Shown piece after piece: positions 38,027 through 51,140 of a stretch of DNA of 64,000 nucleotides. Under the pieces are notes generated by a model. The model saw only the letters and a program-made list of their open reading frames with translations. It was not told the DNA's origin and did not search any database. Each line of letters begins with the position of its first letter. Position 1 is the stretch's first letter. A program made the position numbers and the translations under genes. Source of the DNA: Liolophura sinensis (taxonomy: Eukaryota > Mollusca > Polyplacophora > Chitonida > Chitonidae); contig NC_088303.1 of NCBI RefSeq assembly GCF_032854445.1, positions 21,023,501-21,087,500 on the forward strand, written 5' to 3'.

Positions 38027-39668
38027 CAACAATAAGATATCAGTCGAACCGATTTTGCCTCTGTGAATGTCATGCCGAAGACACCACACATGAGACCTCA
38101 CGGTCACAGTATATTGAGACAGTGGCGGCTGTAAAATGACCAGCTGACTTCATTTCCAAAATGGAAATAATATTAAAACTACTTTATGTCGTTTTTTAAG
38201 TGATCGATGAAAAAACTACTGTGTACGATAATAATTTTGTGCACGAGTGCACGAGCCTACACAAATTGTAACACGTCTAGTACATCCGACACTACATCTG
38301 TATCAGCGACACACAATTGATACACGTGTCCTTGTTGATGTGCTAATCTACACACAGTCGCCTTCAGAGAGTTAAAAAACATAGTGGTGAAAAGGCTTCA
38401 CAGATATGAATAGATGGATAAGTAGTGAATCAATCCAAAGTGCTGCCATGCATGAACATGGTAATACCCAAATGATCTACTGGATCCCATCTGTAACAAT
38501 GAGCAGATGTTTCCCCAAGTGTTTTATCTATCATTTATACCCAGGCGACACAAAGGGGACATGGAGGGCTATATTACTATTCTGTTCCTTTGTCATCTTT
38601 ATTAATTATATGTGTCTGGACGGTTTTCGGCAGTGAAAGTACTCGTAAGCCTATACCACTTGAAACTGTAGTTCCAGGACAACACAGAGGCGGCGACGCG
38701 AGACTACAAGCGTATCACTTTTGTTTAAAACATCTAATTTGTCACCTCTCAAACCATTTATTATTAAAGAGAATAGCACTCTTATAGATGACTGGAATCA
38801 ATATCGTCTCATTAAGCCGTAGACATATCTGAGTGTCAGCCGACGGGTTGGGTGTAGCTTTTTGCCGATAACATCAGAAATAATTTCCATTTGTAACAGG
38901 TTGGCGAGTGACTTGTCATGGCGATATCAGACAAGTTTTTGACATGTAACGCTTGTGATTGGCCGGAGTCGAGATTTTTCCTGCACGACGCCATCATTTT
39001 GGACAGCTCGTGCGTAGACCTCTGGGAGCGTGATGCTAGACCTCTCCACTCCATTGACTACACAACCCACAGTAAATCACCTTGCCAGGCCACTTCAGTC
39101 GATCAACTGTCATTGACAGGGTAAACATCCATTCCAAACGCTTGTTAACTGAAATGTCAATTGTTACCGCACAAGAGTTTCATCGGGTGTCTTTAATCTG
39201 ACAAACAGTGGCTAAGTTCATTGGGGCGATCTGGAAGGAGCACGTGGGCTAGTTGTCCATAACAATAACGTTGTATTGCGTGGTCGAGTCACAACTTCAG
39301 AATGTAAACTGCTGGCGTCATCTTATGAAAGCGCCACATCCGGTGGTTACACCTAAATATAGACGTGGCTGTCAGTTTTATCGCCATGTTTGTTGGACCG
39401 AGGATTAATCCGTTCCAATTTTAACCAAGAAGCCCTCAACGTCATCTCTTGTCAACTTCCAACAAATCCCTTCTTCCGCCATTCCCGTATAACGCTGTCT
39501 TGGTAATTTGCGTTTGAAATGTAATGCAGTTAACAATCGCTTTGAGTCATCATATGTTAGAGTTGCCAGAGCCCGATGATCACTCTTAATTATTCATCCG
39601 TAACAACCCTATCCCAAACTAAAATTAAGAATATTAGTCAACTCTATCATCTGGCTTCCTAGCTTAAC

Positions 39669-39800
39669 CTTGGGTGTGGTCTTTGGTTTGATTCCGATGA
39701 GCATTCGGATCAACCTGAATGATGCACCCCACCCACATCTCCCCCTGTTGTAATTCACTCTCAAGTTGGGAATGGAGAGTGTGGTCCACTTGCAGCAACT
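39669..39800 (-). CDS. Candidate internal exon, minus strand
   Basis: On the minus strand a long T-rich tract (about 39830-39803) ends in TCAATAG (AG at 39802-39801). The 132-bp exon then has an open frame of 43 full codons and ends at CCAAG|GTTAAG. The frame starts LLQVDHTLHSQLESELQQGE and continues with a WVGCIIQVDP segment, reading like real protein. The + strand is also open for about 28 codons after an acceptor-like AG at 39661-39662, so direction is uncertain. It may belong to an unannotated gene or a dispersed repeat. No partner exon was found. Confidence 0.3.
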
Positions 39801-40216
39801 CTATTGAAGAAAACAAAACAATGAGATTAGGAGGTGACATACCTTTCAAAAATAAGGGAAAATTCTTCAGCCATTACAATTCAACTGCAGAATAAGAATG
39901 GGGGAATTGTCAAACTACAGCAACTGTACGAAGATGAGACAATATGCTCACATACTATATAGTGGGTACTAAGAGGAATATGCAAACCGCCACTGAACAA
40001 TCACAACACAGTGTAATTGTATATACCTACAGAACCAGACCCAACTTCTGAACAGGGAGATACGTATGTACATATATTTCAAAGGTATTTTTAAGCTATT
40101 ACAGCCCATACAATGAAAATATTGATCAAACATGGTAACCCTACATACAGTTCGAAACCGGGAATGAGAAGACTTTCTGTTTATAACAAAGTACAGTTGT
40201 AACTCTTCACTCATAT

Positions 40217-41150
40217 TGACACTGTCCCGGTATGATAATGGTGGGTGTTGTTCATCCATAGTAACACAGTCCGAGTACGATAATGATGGTTGTTGTTCAT
40301 CCATAGTAACACAGTCCGAGTACGATAATGATGGTTGTTGTTCATCCATAGTAACGCAGTCCCAATACGATAATGGTGTGTTTACTGATTGATTTATTTG
40401 ATTTGTGTTTTACGCCGTACTCAAGAATATTTCACTTATACCATGGCGGCCAGCATTATGGTGGGTTGAAACCGGGCAGAGCCAGGGGGAAACCCACGAC
40501 CATCCGCTGGTTGTTGCAGACCTTCCCATTTACGGCCGGAGAGGAAGCCAGTATGAGCTGGACTTGAACTCACAGCGACCGCATTGGTGAGAGACTCCTG
40601 GGTCATTACGCTGCGCTAACGCGCTAACCAACTGAGCCACCGAGGCCCCGATAATGGTGTGTGTTATTCATCCATAGTAACACAGTCCAAGTATGATAAT
40701 GGTGGGTGTTTTTCACCCACAGTAACGCAAACCCAATATGTTAATGAGGGTGTTTGTCTACCCGTAGTAACACAGTCCCAGTATGACGATGGAGGGTGTT
40801 ATTTACTCATAGTATCACAGTCCTAATATGACCATGGAGTGTTGTTCACCCTCAGTACACAGCCCCAATATGACAATGGAGGTGTTGTTCACCCATAGTA
40901 ACACAGCCCCCAGTGCGATAATGGAGTGCTGCTCACTAGTAGTAACACAGTCCCAATATGATAACTAAATGTTGTTCACGGATAGTCACACACTCTCAGT
41001 ACGATAGTGGAGGATGTTGTTCACCGATAGTAACACAGGGCCAGTATGATAAAGGAGGGTTTTATTCACCAACAGTCCCAATATGATAAAACTGGTGTTG
41101 TACACCCTTAGTAACCCATAGTTACAACTAGTTTTGTTCACTCAAGTCCC
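40217..41150. repeat. 45-bp minisatellite, split by a SINE
   Basis: The unit is GTAACACAGTCCGAGTACGA, TAATGATGGTTGTTGTTCAT, CCATA. The array occupies 40217-40381 and 40649-41150, interrupted by the SINE at 40382-40648. The left units are nearly identical; the right ones are more diverged. Confidence 0.95.
40382..40648 (-). mobile_element. Full-length tRNA-derived SINE (family A) with 14-bp TSD
   Basis: Read on the minus strand it starts with a Pol III tRNA-like head (box A GTGGCTCAGTTGGTTAGCGC, box B GAGTTCAAGTCC). It continues through a conserved body (CTGGCCGCC, TATAAGTGAAATATTCTTGA) and ends in an A/T-rich tail. CGATAATGGTGTGT flanks it at 40368-40381 and 40649-40662. It sits inside a 45-bp minisatellite. 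The body and tail resemble mollusc V/Meta-type SINEs; the family name needs a library alignment. Confidence 0.93.
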
Positions 41151-41852
41151 AAGTTAATAATGCAGAGAGCTGTTCAGGAACATACCGATAACAGAAGATA
41201 GAGATCATTGGCACTTCGAGTGACAATTTTCACAACTACAGTTTAAAGAAGCTTACCAACAATTGCTTAACTGTAACTAGACTTACGCTGACTCCTTCTT
41301 TGTGACAGAGGTTAGCTGCATATTGTAACCCAGTTCCAAATTGCGCAGTTACTGTTCATAAGCGGTGTCCTCCACCCAAGAAGCCAAGAAGAAAACCCAT
41401 GTTGATTATCACTTTCTGTATATATGGTTGTAAATGTATGAGAAGATACTAAATGATTAGGCCTTGTTACGGACAAGTTAAATTTAAGGAAGATTGCACA
41501 GATAAGAACGCTTGTCGTATCCGTCCGTCAGCTGTGTATACGAAATCAAGGAATGAAATGACCGCTTCAGGCTAGTGTCATGATGGAATTATATTTTAAT
41601 CGTTGTCAAGCGGGAAAGAACCGGAAACTGTTTATCAGCCGCTGGCTGCGGGGTGGCTTGGCGCGGAGAAACGAAAGACATCCTAGTGCATCGTGTAACA
41701 CTTCACTATCACCTTCATAACGACGGATATATCACCATTATCATAGGCTGCTGTGTGGGCTGTATAGCCGCTCATTTATTAATATGAAAAATAAAACAAA
41801 CTCATTGGGGGAAATGAACTCACCACGTAAGTTTCTGTTTTTCTCATCGAAT

Positions 41853-41910
41853 AGTCATATAAGTGAAATATTCTTGAGTACGACGTAAAACACCAGTGTA
41901 ATAAATAAAC
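41853..41910 (+). mobile_element. SINE tail fragment
   Basis: CATATAAGTGAAATATTCTT through GTAAAACACC to AATAAATAAA matches the family A 3' end only. Confidence 0.75.
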
Positions 41911-41984
41911 ATGTCTTATCCAACAACTGTCTGGCTAATAACTATCGTCATGACGGATTACTTTGTACTTATCAAAGCATGGGT

Positions 41985-42030
41985 CTTGTCACACCTTTGC
42001 AGGCTTTTGCATCACACCTTTGCAGGCTTT
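41985..42030. repeat. About 22-bp direct duplication
   Basis: TCACACCTTTGCAGGCTTTT and TCACACCTTTGCAGGCTTTA occur side by side. Confidence 0.8.
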
Positions 42031-42665
42031 ATATTTCGGTTATTCTGTCTGTTCTAGTTGTTAACCTAGACCATTCCATTAATGACGATCACTGTGTATG
42101 TACAGCTACATAAAATGTTTTTGGGAAGATTATGGAGATACTGTGAATTTCCAGCTGTTTTTTGTTTTTACAATATTCATGCGTCGATCATGAGTGCATG
42201 ATTGAAATGTGCTTGTTTTATTGTGTATGTGTTTATTATTACTTTTCAGAAGTTTGCACTAATCTATGTTTGCAAAGACAATAACTTATCAGGATGGTAT
42301 AGCATTCACAACAACCCGTATGTAATCTCTGCAGCCCTACGTCTTATCAGGGCTAACTTTGTGGTAATACATTAACACAGTTCTAGAATCAGCAATGTTG
42401 ATCTATGAAGACACAGTAGATGTAAACACACCTACTCACTCATCGTCGTCAGATGACAAAATTGTTATGTGCGATGTAAACCCCAAACATACATACATGC
42501 ATACTTACTCTGTTTATCCTGACAAAAGTGCAAAGTATATTTAAACTTGTTATTTTTTTGGCAAACTTGTCATTTCTAAATTCGAAAGCACACACCAGGC
42601 TGCACCTTAATAACAATCTCTTGTCTCGATTGTCAAAAAAAGATGGGCTATTTGGTGAAAATACA

Positions 42666-42666
<1 letters not shown>

Positions 42667-42701
<35 letters not shown>
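42667..42701. repeat. (TA)n microsatellite
   Basis: About 17 uninterrupted TA units. Confidence 0.97.
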
Positions 42702-42704
<3 letters not shown>

Positions 42705-42903
42705 TTTCGCACAGGGATGCTGTTGTCCGCATTATCGACCTCGTTGTCCTGACTGCTATTGTGAGAAGGGGAACAAAGGTATAATTAAAATGCTAGGAAT
42801 CAAGTCTGCTGGTTCGTGCCGTAGACTATCAACAGGGAAATCTGTTAACGCTCCCATGGGCCATTTCCTCGGTTCACCTCAGTAACTTTGATCTTGTTTG
42901 CAG

Positions 42904-43078
42904 GGCGGAAATTTCCTGGCTTCTAGACGCGATTCTATCGTTCCCTCAAGGAGCAATTCCTTCGCCATATACCTATAGAAAAAGCTGGCCCGTTTTTGTC
43001 GTTAACGACTCCTTGACTGTGGAAAATTCTGTGGGAATTTTTTCAGCACCTTTCGACGAAAGTGTCACAGGCAGCTGA
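42904..43078 (+). CDS. Candidate exon after a strong acceptor, frame ambiguous
   Basis: The tract at about 42886-42903 (TTTGATCTTGTTTGCAG) is a good acceptor. In phase 0 the exon reads 24 codons to TAG (42976-42978), including ASRRDSIVPSRSNSF, which is Ser/Arg-rich with a kinase-site look. With one base carried over, the frame stays open 57 codons to TGA (43076-43078). The two readings cannot both be real and neither is recognised. No convincing donor was seen inside. Confidence 0.22.
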
Positions 43079-43443
43079 TAATTAGTCGTTAACTAAGATA
43101 TGTAAGAAGTCTTCAACATAATGACGTATTTGTCTAAAATCGTATTGTATTATGAGATTACGCCGAGTCAAAAACCCACGGGTATACCTCGTGCAGGTAA
43201 ATGAAACACTGTATCCAGAGATGGACAAGTATAAATATGTATGTTTTCTTGATATTTTACGTCCTCATTTTCAGTAGGAGTCAATAGGTGTGTATTCACA
43301 TACAGTGTCTTCTTGTAACACGGCGAATCCATGCCGCAAAAGTGCTGTCGCCACTGAATTATCATACCGAAGACACCAGTATGTCTATGACAGTATAATG
43401 ACACCAAGCCAACCAGTTCTGTTTCCTTGATCTAACCTCCGAG

Positions 43444-43536
43444 TGCTGTGCGGACGCTGTAACCACCGAAGTGGTTGAAATGGACAAGTGCCCGGAAATG
43501 TATTGTGACGATGAACAATGCATTATTGTGAAGTGA
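43444..43536 (+). CDS. Candidate Cys-rich terminal exon
   Basis: A pyrimidine-rich tract with a CTAAC branch-point-like motif (about 43416-43440) ends in CGAG (AG at 43442-43443). The frame from 43444 reads 30 codons in phase 0 to TGA (43534-43536). The translation begins CCADAVTTEVVEMDKCPEMY and ends CDDEQCIIVK: five cysteines in 30 residues, acidic, and protein-like. The phase fits the signal-peptide exon at 36390, so a short secreted Cys-rich product is possible as an alternative to the AstC join. The frame is also open about 13 codons upstream of the AG. I do not recognise the family, and so short a frame may be chance. Confidence 0.3.
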   Translation, partial: CCADAVTTEVVEMDKCPEMYCDDEQCIIVK

Positions 43537-43842
43537 TTCCAAGTAGCCTATTACGTTATTGCGGCCCGAAAGAATTCTTGTATATAGTCACATCCTGGTA
43601 CTGTAGTGACAGGAAATTTTGTTCCATGCTGATAAAGTCCATTTGATACGTTCAAAATTAGCCGACCACATTGTGGACGTTTGCTATGGGTGAAACTTGA
43701 CCGAAGTGAATAATGTTTGAGCTTTTCAGGGAAAAAGTGAAAATCAGTAGGCACTGACAATGACATTGTGACGACGATTATGTAAAAGTTTACGCGGTCT
43801 TCCCTGGACTGACGACCACTTGTTTTTAACGTACCAAAAGTC

Positions 43843-43944
43843 GGTGGCTTAACACCGGCGCTATGGTCACCCATAAAACTGACGATCACCGTATAAGTGA
43901 AAAATTGTTGAGAATGGCGTTGAACAAAAAATAAATAAGTCATC
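43843..43944 (+). mobile_element. SINE fragment with variant tail
   Basis: CACCGTATAAGTGAAAAATT, then GTTGAGAATGGCGTTGAAC and AAAAATAAATAA is a variant of the shared 3' tail. The upstream body (ACACCGGCGCTATGGTCACC) differs from family A. Confidence 0.6.
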
Positions 43945-45820
43945 TGTGAAAAATCAGCCAAGGAGTTGGTCTCTTTATTATTAAAAAAGAACATATTGTT
44001 TCCTGTTTGTCGAAAAGGGAGTCTTTATACAACCAGTAATGGAGTCAAACCTAGTTTTTGAAATAATAATCCTATTTATACAAGTCAACCGTATACACGT
44101 GTTGACCGCCATGTCTCACCTAATATTTTATTTTTGGTCAATCACATTGCCTCGACTTCCAACCTTCCAGACGATAGCTCGGATCTGTGGCTTCCTTGTT
44201 TGAGTATTTCGGCCCAACAGATTTGATTTACCTGGATCATTAGAGTTCAGGCGCATGGGCAATAACCCACTGACATAGTTGGTGTCCCACAACTTTCCAA
44301 GACAAAGAATTTGAAAACATTTGTCTCACTTATGATGTTCGTTTGTTTGGTATGGTAAACATCATTCTTATTCTATGTACGAATATTTTCACCTCAAGCA
44401 TTTTCATTAATGATGTTTTCCTTTCCTTCAGCATTTACATGTAGCACAAATTTGGTTAAAACACCTGGCATCGAACCATAGAAGTTTACACGTGAACATT
44501 ATGCGTTCTACGTGTACTCGGAAAATAATGGCAAAATGAATAGCGTGTGTACCACAACGATCGATCGTATCATTTGTCTTTTGTAACACAGACGCGTACT
44601 AGTGAAAAAAGGAAAAGAAAAAGAAAAAACGTATGGTGATGCTTCCTACCTCATTATTCAGATATCCGGGCTGAGATTGGTCAATTACTGACGCTTCTGA
44701 ACGTAAAAAGGTCAAGTATCAGATATAGGCCATTCACAATGGCCACCATCTCGGCTGATAGGACATTGTTCTTGTGTAAGCTAAACCATTTCCTTTTCAC
44801 TAAAATGGCGCATCCAGCTTGAAACAAAACACGCTTTCTGCTCATGCGCAGTTAGCAGTTGCAGGTGCTTGGCATTAAGAAAACATAACCAAAACTAATA
44901 GATTAGAGGTATCTCTGACATGCCTGTTCATGTACAATGTAATAGCTCCAAAATATACGGGTAAGGATCCAAACGATAAGTACACCGAGTCGTAAAAAAG
45001 GTTTTAGAGGTATAAAAGCCAACATAAATTGAAAAAACATCCTATTAAAGTCACTGCACCTTGAAGTTTTTGTCTCACTCCAAGACAATGTTTCCTAAAA
45101 CATTAATAATGAACACGAGGCCCGTGAAGCCTTCCTGTTACTAGTTTCGGAAACATTTTTATTGAGGGCCAACAAAATTTCTGAAAACATTTCGAAAGGA
45201 TATAGAGGATATGATGTTTTTTCCCCATCAGCGTAAGCATTTCTTTCTTTATACGCCCCTTTCGCGGGCTTGTCTCTTATACCTATGACCTTTAATGACA
45301 ACATGCAGTATTTTTCCACAGCAAAAAGACTCCGAGCTTTGGAAGATTGAACCGCTTTCACATTTATGCGCAGCTGTCGCAATTTTTTTTTCTGAAAACA
45401 TTTTCGAATTTGGAACAAACAAAATTAAGTGGCCTACATTGCATCAACGAATTCGAATCGAGCCGATGTCAGACTGACTTAAAGTATACAGAATGTGACG
45501 AAAAGAAACGATGATGAGATATTGATCTTAAATGGGAGGAGGCTTTTGTCTTGTACAGGCTTCAAGAATAAGAATAAATGTACGTGAAAACTTATGCTGC
45601 AATGCAACAAACGTTTAGTGGTGTTTTCACCTATCAGTTATTGATGATAACTAACTTGCTGTGTTTGGGGTATAGGCCTATTTGAGTTAAGATTTATAAG
45701 CTTGAAACATACCAAAGAAAAAAATCAGAAATTTTAAGACGAACCGTTAGTCACATTTAATGAAGAAAATGTCCTTTAATTTCGACAAGAATTTCAGTCG
45801 ATAAAGTATAATCTTGTACA

Positions 45821-46012
45821 TTTATTTATTCATTTGATTGGTGTTTTACACTGTACTAAGGAATATTTCACTTATACGACGGCGGCCAGCATTATGATGC
45901 GAGCCCACAGAACCCGACGACCATCCGCAGGTTGCTGTCAGACCTTCTCACGTACGACCGGAGAGGCCCCAGAGTTATTGTGCATGCTTCACGCTGACCA
46001 CTCGGCCACGGA
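45821..46012 (-). mobile_element. SINE family A, diverged head
   Basis: The tail, CGACGGCGGCCAGCATTATG body and a decayed tRNA head ending CTCGGCCACGG are visible. A short deletion lies in the GGGAGGAAACCGGGCAG part. Confidence 0.85.
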
Positions 46013-46267
46013 AGTTCCTTAACCTTATAACCTTTATATCTGACGTAGGTGAAGTTAGTGTGCGGGTCGCAGTTAGCGATGTGGTATTAGGATGTATGGT
46101 TAGGAGAAACGCATGGGGGCGTTTTGACGATACGTGGGCTTTGCCAGTGGTATATATATCTGCATGACTGACGGAGTAATACTGATGGCGGTAAACCGTG
46201 TAATTGTACACTGACAATAGTTGTACCACACAGGAAAAAAAAGCCAGCTTTCTAGTGGAGAATAACA

Positions 46268-46463
46268 TTTATTTATTTATGTATTTATTTGACTGGTGTT
46301 TTACGCCGTACTCAGGCATATTTCACTTATACGACGGCGGCCAGCAGAGCCCGGGGAAACCCACGACCATCCACAGGTTGCTGAAGAGAGCGACCGCATT
46401 TGTGAGAGGCTCCAAGTGATAACGCTGCACTAGCGCGCTGACCAACTGAACCACGGAGACCCC
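46268..46463 (-). mobile_element. SINE family A with internal deletion
   Basis: Both the tail and the tRNA-like head (GCGCGCTGACCAACTGAACC on +) are present. Part of the body between CCAGCA and GAGCCC, and the box B side, are missing. Confidence 0.87.
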
Positions 46464-49400
46464 TGGAGGACAAGAAACCATGAACAACGGAATTACTGGA
46501 ATGGTTGGAATGGTAGATCAGATTGTGTTTGGCTTTAATCTCTGGTTCTCTTTAAACAGTGACAAAAGTTTTTTATTAAAGCTCCTTTCTTTTTTCATTT
46601 TCTGTCTATTATTTATTGATATTATTTGCAGTTTAATTTAAAGCCGAGCGCCGCTTTGTACATAAAGCGTTAGAATAAAAATAACGGTAAATCAAACGTG
46701 TGGTTCCTCGACAAATGTAATGAAATAGAGTCCTTGTGTTCAACGGGAAAACAGCACTGTGTCTCTATTAACCAGGGAAGAGGGCGATTAATCTGCCAAA
46801 CAAAAGATTACCTCATTATATATGATTGTTTAGAGTCAATAAATTAACCTATCTGTTATCTGTGTATAAACCGAGTCGGCATTTCAGGAATTTCACGTTG
46901 GTTGACACGAGACAAGGTGGGGACTCTCGCGAACTAAAGCGGCTAGAAGGCTTGATTATGGGCCCGCTGCTAACCCGGCTATGTGAGATGTGTATTCAGC
47001 CTAGTAAGTGCCGTAAAATCCCTCCTTTTAACTTCTGGTTTGGAAAGCCCCCACCCTATTTCGTCCATATTTGCATGAACTCGCGGGACTTCTGAAATGC
47101 CATCTGACAAAGACTGCTTTGGCCTTTCGAAATATACTATACAAATGGGGTTTTAAAACAAGAAATACTGAGAAAATCTGTTCTCGCTGAAAGGCCAAGA
47201 GAAATTCTAAATTCAAATTTAAAAGACATTTTTGCTTTTTTCACACGCATATCCATATAGTTATTTGGATTCACATGCGGATTCTAGCCAACTGAACATG
47301 GGGAATCCATTGTAACAAGTCAAGTGGCTGGACACGTCAGTTTGTCCAACAAATCCATATAGTACGCTTATATAAAACGCATATAGTGACAAGTGTAGGT
47401 CTGTAATCTTTTTTGATTTTCAAGCTCATGAACTTTAGTTTCTTTGAAAAGCTGCTTGTTGTGGCTTTACTTTACAGATATACATAAGACAAATGTCGAT
47501 TAAGTGCAGGTGTAGCACTACATCGTTTACTTGATTAACTAGGGTATTCTTGGAATCTATGGCTCACTGCATGCCTTTTCAAAAGCCATGTCTGTTTAAT
47601 GGGAAACACAATAACTTGATCTGGTCAGTAAGACTATGTACTACCGGTCCCTTAGGACAGCTCTGAGCTGGGTTCTCCAATGGGCTAGGTAACCTGAATG
47701 AGGATTGATCTTCATGTCTATATCTTGCTCTCTCTGATATCACTAACGTGGTTTACGATCCAGGCAGATTAGGCAGTATTTCGACCGTCTTTATCGTTCC
47801 TCCAGATTTTGATATTGACATAGTCCATTTCAGCATTGTTCTCCTGTCTCGCATACATACTGGAGAAAACCATTAACATTTTCTTTAGGTAAATAAATCG
47901 TAACACAACAGTATTTATTGAGTAAGATAAATCTTGGTAAAGAATGTCGTACATACATACAGTAAATCTTTGATGGCATAATCAATATGTTCTGTTCGTT
48001 GCTTAATGCCAACGAATACGTCATTCTTGAGCACAGCTAACAAAAAATGATTTTGCTTGAGTATGTACGTAGTTAACAAGACCAGGCTTAAATTGGCCTT
48101 TTGATGAACTTTACAAGTCAATGACATTTTCTTTTGTCCTGCTTTGAACGGATGAGATATTTGCTGGAATATCAATTTTATGTGAGAAATTTATTCACAT
48201 CACATAAGCCGCCATTATATTATAAAAATAGGACCATGTACAGGGTGTGATGTCATTGACGATAGTAAATGAATTTATTTGGTTTTTAACGCCCCTCTCG
48301 TCAATTTTTAAAAGAAAAGACAACACTAGACAAAATGTATAAATGTAACGATAAAGTATCACAAATAAAGCCTAATATGCATTTTATTTTGGGAATGTTG
48401 CATAACCGAGATATCACAGTTCACAATTAGCAAAATCATGCACTTTCAGAAATTTGAAAGCGCCGGCATATTATCAGTTTTGTCCAATTAAGAGCGAGTT
48501 ATTAAAATCAGAGAACGCACCTGTTTCCGTTGACGTTACCTCATAACCATATGAGAGTTTGGTGATGTGACATTCTGTTTCCGGTGTCTCTAACATGGCG
48601 CATCCCCTGTTCTAATAAGAATGTATACGACTACCAAGAACTGGGCAGTTCAGGTCCTTTTCCTTCCGAAATAACCTAGGTTATATTATTTGGTTTCTTC
48701 TCTTCTACCGGCAGTGATGGCAGTCAGGTTTGTTAGTGAGGGAAACCGATGTTCTTTGTCATGTAACTGAAAGTGCCCAGTGGTCTGGCAGTCACAGGGA
48801 GCCTGACACTGGACAGTATGATCAGTACCGATAAAGCCAACAGGGCATATCGATGCAGACAATGTGGACGATGACGCAGATGGGGAAATTTGTAAGCTTA
48901 ATATGATGACACTAGTAATAATATACAGGCCTTATAATGATGTTGTTTGCTATGTCGCACATGCTGGGGGAAATACGTGGGGGAAATAAGCCTGATTTAT
49001 GAATACTGTATGCCTATTGATGTTGAAATTGATACTCTCTCAGAATAGGTTATAGAGAAGCGATGATGTATGTATGGTGACTAAAAGGCAGGCATGTCGA
49101 CAATGATTGTTGAATCATACGCGCATAAATCATCAGTATGAGATAAGAAAAATAAGTTTTGACACAAGGACAAAATAATGATACGCTTGGTTTTAACTTT
49201 GGATTGATGTCAGGTAATTGCAATTACTAAAATAATGGTCAGCCGATAAGGTCAACCCGGTGTTTAGCAAAACAAGTTAATGCTACCATGCTGGCTTCCC
49301 ATCAGTTGCCTTGAGGCATACGGATAGGTGTATATAGTTTTCCATAACTCCAGTGGTTGGCGAGAAGGCTGTATAGTCCGTAAAGTGGTTAAGAGTCCAT

Positions 49401-50149
49401 CTTGGAATGGACGCCCGCAGATATGCCACGTTGCGACACATGGAAATCATATAATACGGAACAGAACTCAGTAATTGGCCTGGACTTCCCTTCAGCATTG
49501 TCCAGTGCAAGTTAAGGGTGTCGCTGTCTCTGACACGGCCCCAGGCCTCTGACGGCTCCATACAGATGTCGACAGACGCGCTTTATAGAACGCCTCGTAA
49601 TAACTCGCGTCTAACTATCAACTCTTGTCCCAGCCAAAAGCCTCCCAAAATCACCAGATTCTGGAATTATAAAATTGTTCACAAATAAAGTTAAGATAGA
49701 GGCGAAATATTAGACTTGGTTCTTAAGTAGGCTATTTCTCGACTCCGGTCGTCACTTAGCATTATCATGACAATGATGAATCCAGCATATTTACGATCCA
49801 TCTTCTTCAAACCTACATGTTCTTAGTCTTTCAAGATTCCATCCTTTTTACACATTCCAGAATCACAAAATGCCAAATGTTACAGTGATTATGTCCCAAA
49901 TAACACTGGCAATAGTACGTTTACAGATGCACAAAAATATAGCAAAAATAGTCCCACTAAATGCTATCCTTGGACATTTGTAAACTTTGTTCTCACTGGA
50001 GGATTATCACAAGGCCAAGAAAATGGTTAAACCTGGCGTTTGACCATTTATGATGTGACAGGAGAACTAGAATGTTATATGATGGTTAAGTGACATCTTA
50101 ACCATATCAAAGATCTACATCTTTTGATATGATTTAATGCCCTGTGGAT

Positions 50150-50537
50150 CAGGGCAATGATGTCACGCCCCGCACGTCAGGACAATGTGACTTGTCACGA
50201 GGCACGCATATCAGGACAATGTGACTTGCCATGATGTCATGACATGCATATCAAGACAATATGAATTGTCATGATGTCATGCCATGTATATCAGAACAAT
50301 GTGACTTGCCATTATGTCAAAACCTGCATATCAGGACAACATGACTTGTCAGGACAATGTGTCTTGTCATGATGTCTCGCATATCAGGACAACGTGACTT
50401 GTCTTGGTGTCATGCCCCGCATATCAAAACAATGTGACTTGTCATGATGTCAAGCTCTGCATATCAGGATAATGTGTCTTGTCTTGTTGTCATGCCCCGT
50501 ACATCAAGACAATGTGATGCCCCGCATATGTCATGAT
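50150..50537. repeat. About 41-bp minisatellite
   Basis: The unit is CATATCAGGACAATGTGACT plus TGTCATGATGTCATGCCCCG, about nine copies with indels. Confidence 0.93.
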
Positions 50538-50986
50538 TCAACAAAGTGTTGTATTCTGTACCTGTCTTGTTTAATGGTGGAATGGGTCTATTTGTTATAG
50601 GAGTTTGTTAATTTATTGACTGATAAGACTGTGATTAAGTCTCAGAACCATCTGCGAGATCTCAGATAGTGGCGGGGGCCATCGCTCTTTGGAAGTACCC
50701 CACATTATTCATCCGGATGAGGAAGCCCAGCCTATTATTCAGAGCTTGTAATTAAGTACATGCTAGCATATATGTCAGGCCCCGTGTGTCTGCTAAATGT
50801 CTAAGCAAAGAATGAAACAAAATGCTACAATGTACCATAACTGTGAAAAAAGGAAAAATTTACTATCCATTTATTAGATTACAAATGATGTTCTCATATA
50901 TTCCCGACGCTTGTCTGTATTCAGTTATAAATTTTAAAATAACCGTATATATAATGGTCAGTCATTATGAAATGTTCCTGTTAATA

Positions 50987-51140
50987 TTTATTTATTTATT
51001 TATTTGATTGGTGTTTTACGCCGTACTCAAGAATATTCCACTTATACGACGGCGGCCAGCATTATGGTGGGTGGAAACCGGGCACAGCCTGGGGGAAACC
51101 CACGACCATCCGCAGGTTGCTGAGAGACCTTCCCACGTAC
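50987..51140 (-). mobile_element. 5'-truncated SINE family A with perfect 14-bp TSD
   Basis: The tail and body are present but the tRNA head is missing. TGTTCCTGTTAATA flanks it at 50973-50986 and 51141-51154, so the truncated form is what inserted. Confidence 0.93.

Noticed and set aside
39969-40349. Minus frame with repeated SLSYSDCVTMDEQQP
   Set aside because: It is the 45-bp minisatellite translated; no other coding evidence.
43551-43994. 147-codon minus ORF
   Set aside because: It crosses a SINE fragment and has no motif; one frame this long is expected by chance in 128 kb of AT-rich strand.
49283-49561. 92-codon minus ORF with a TATAAA about 20 bp upstream
   Set aside because: GC-richer and with a true ATG, but no homology, no splice context and no poly(A) signal noted; too weak to call.
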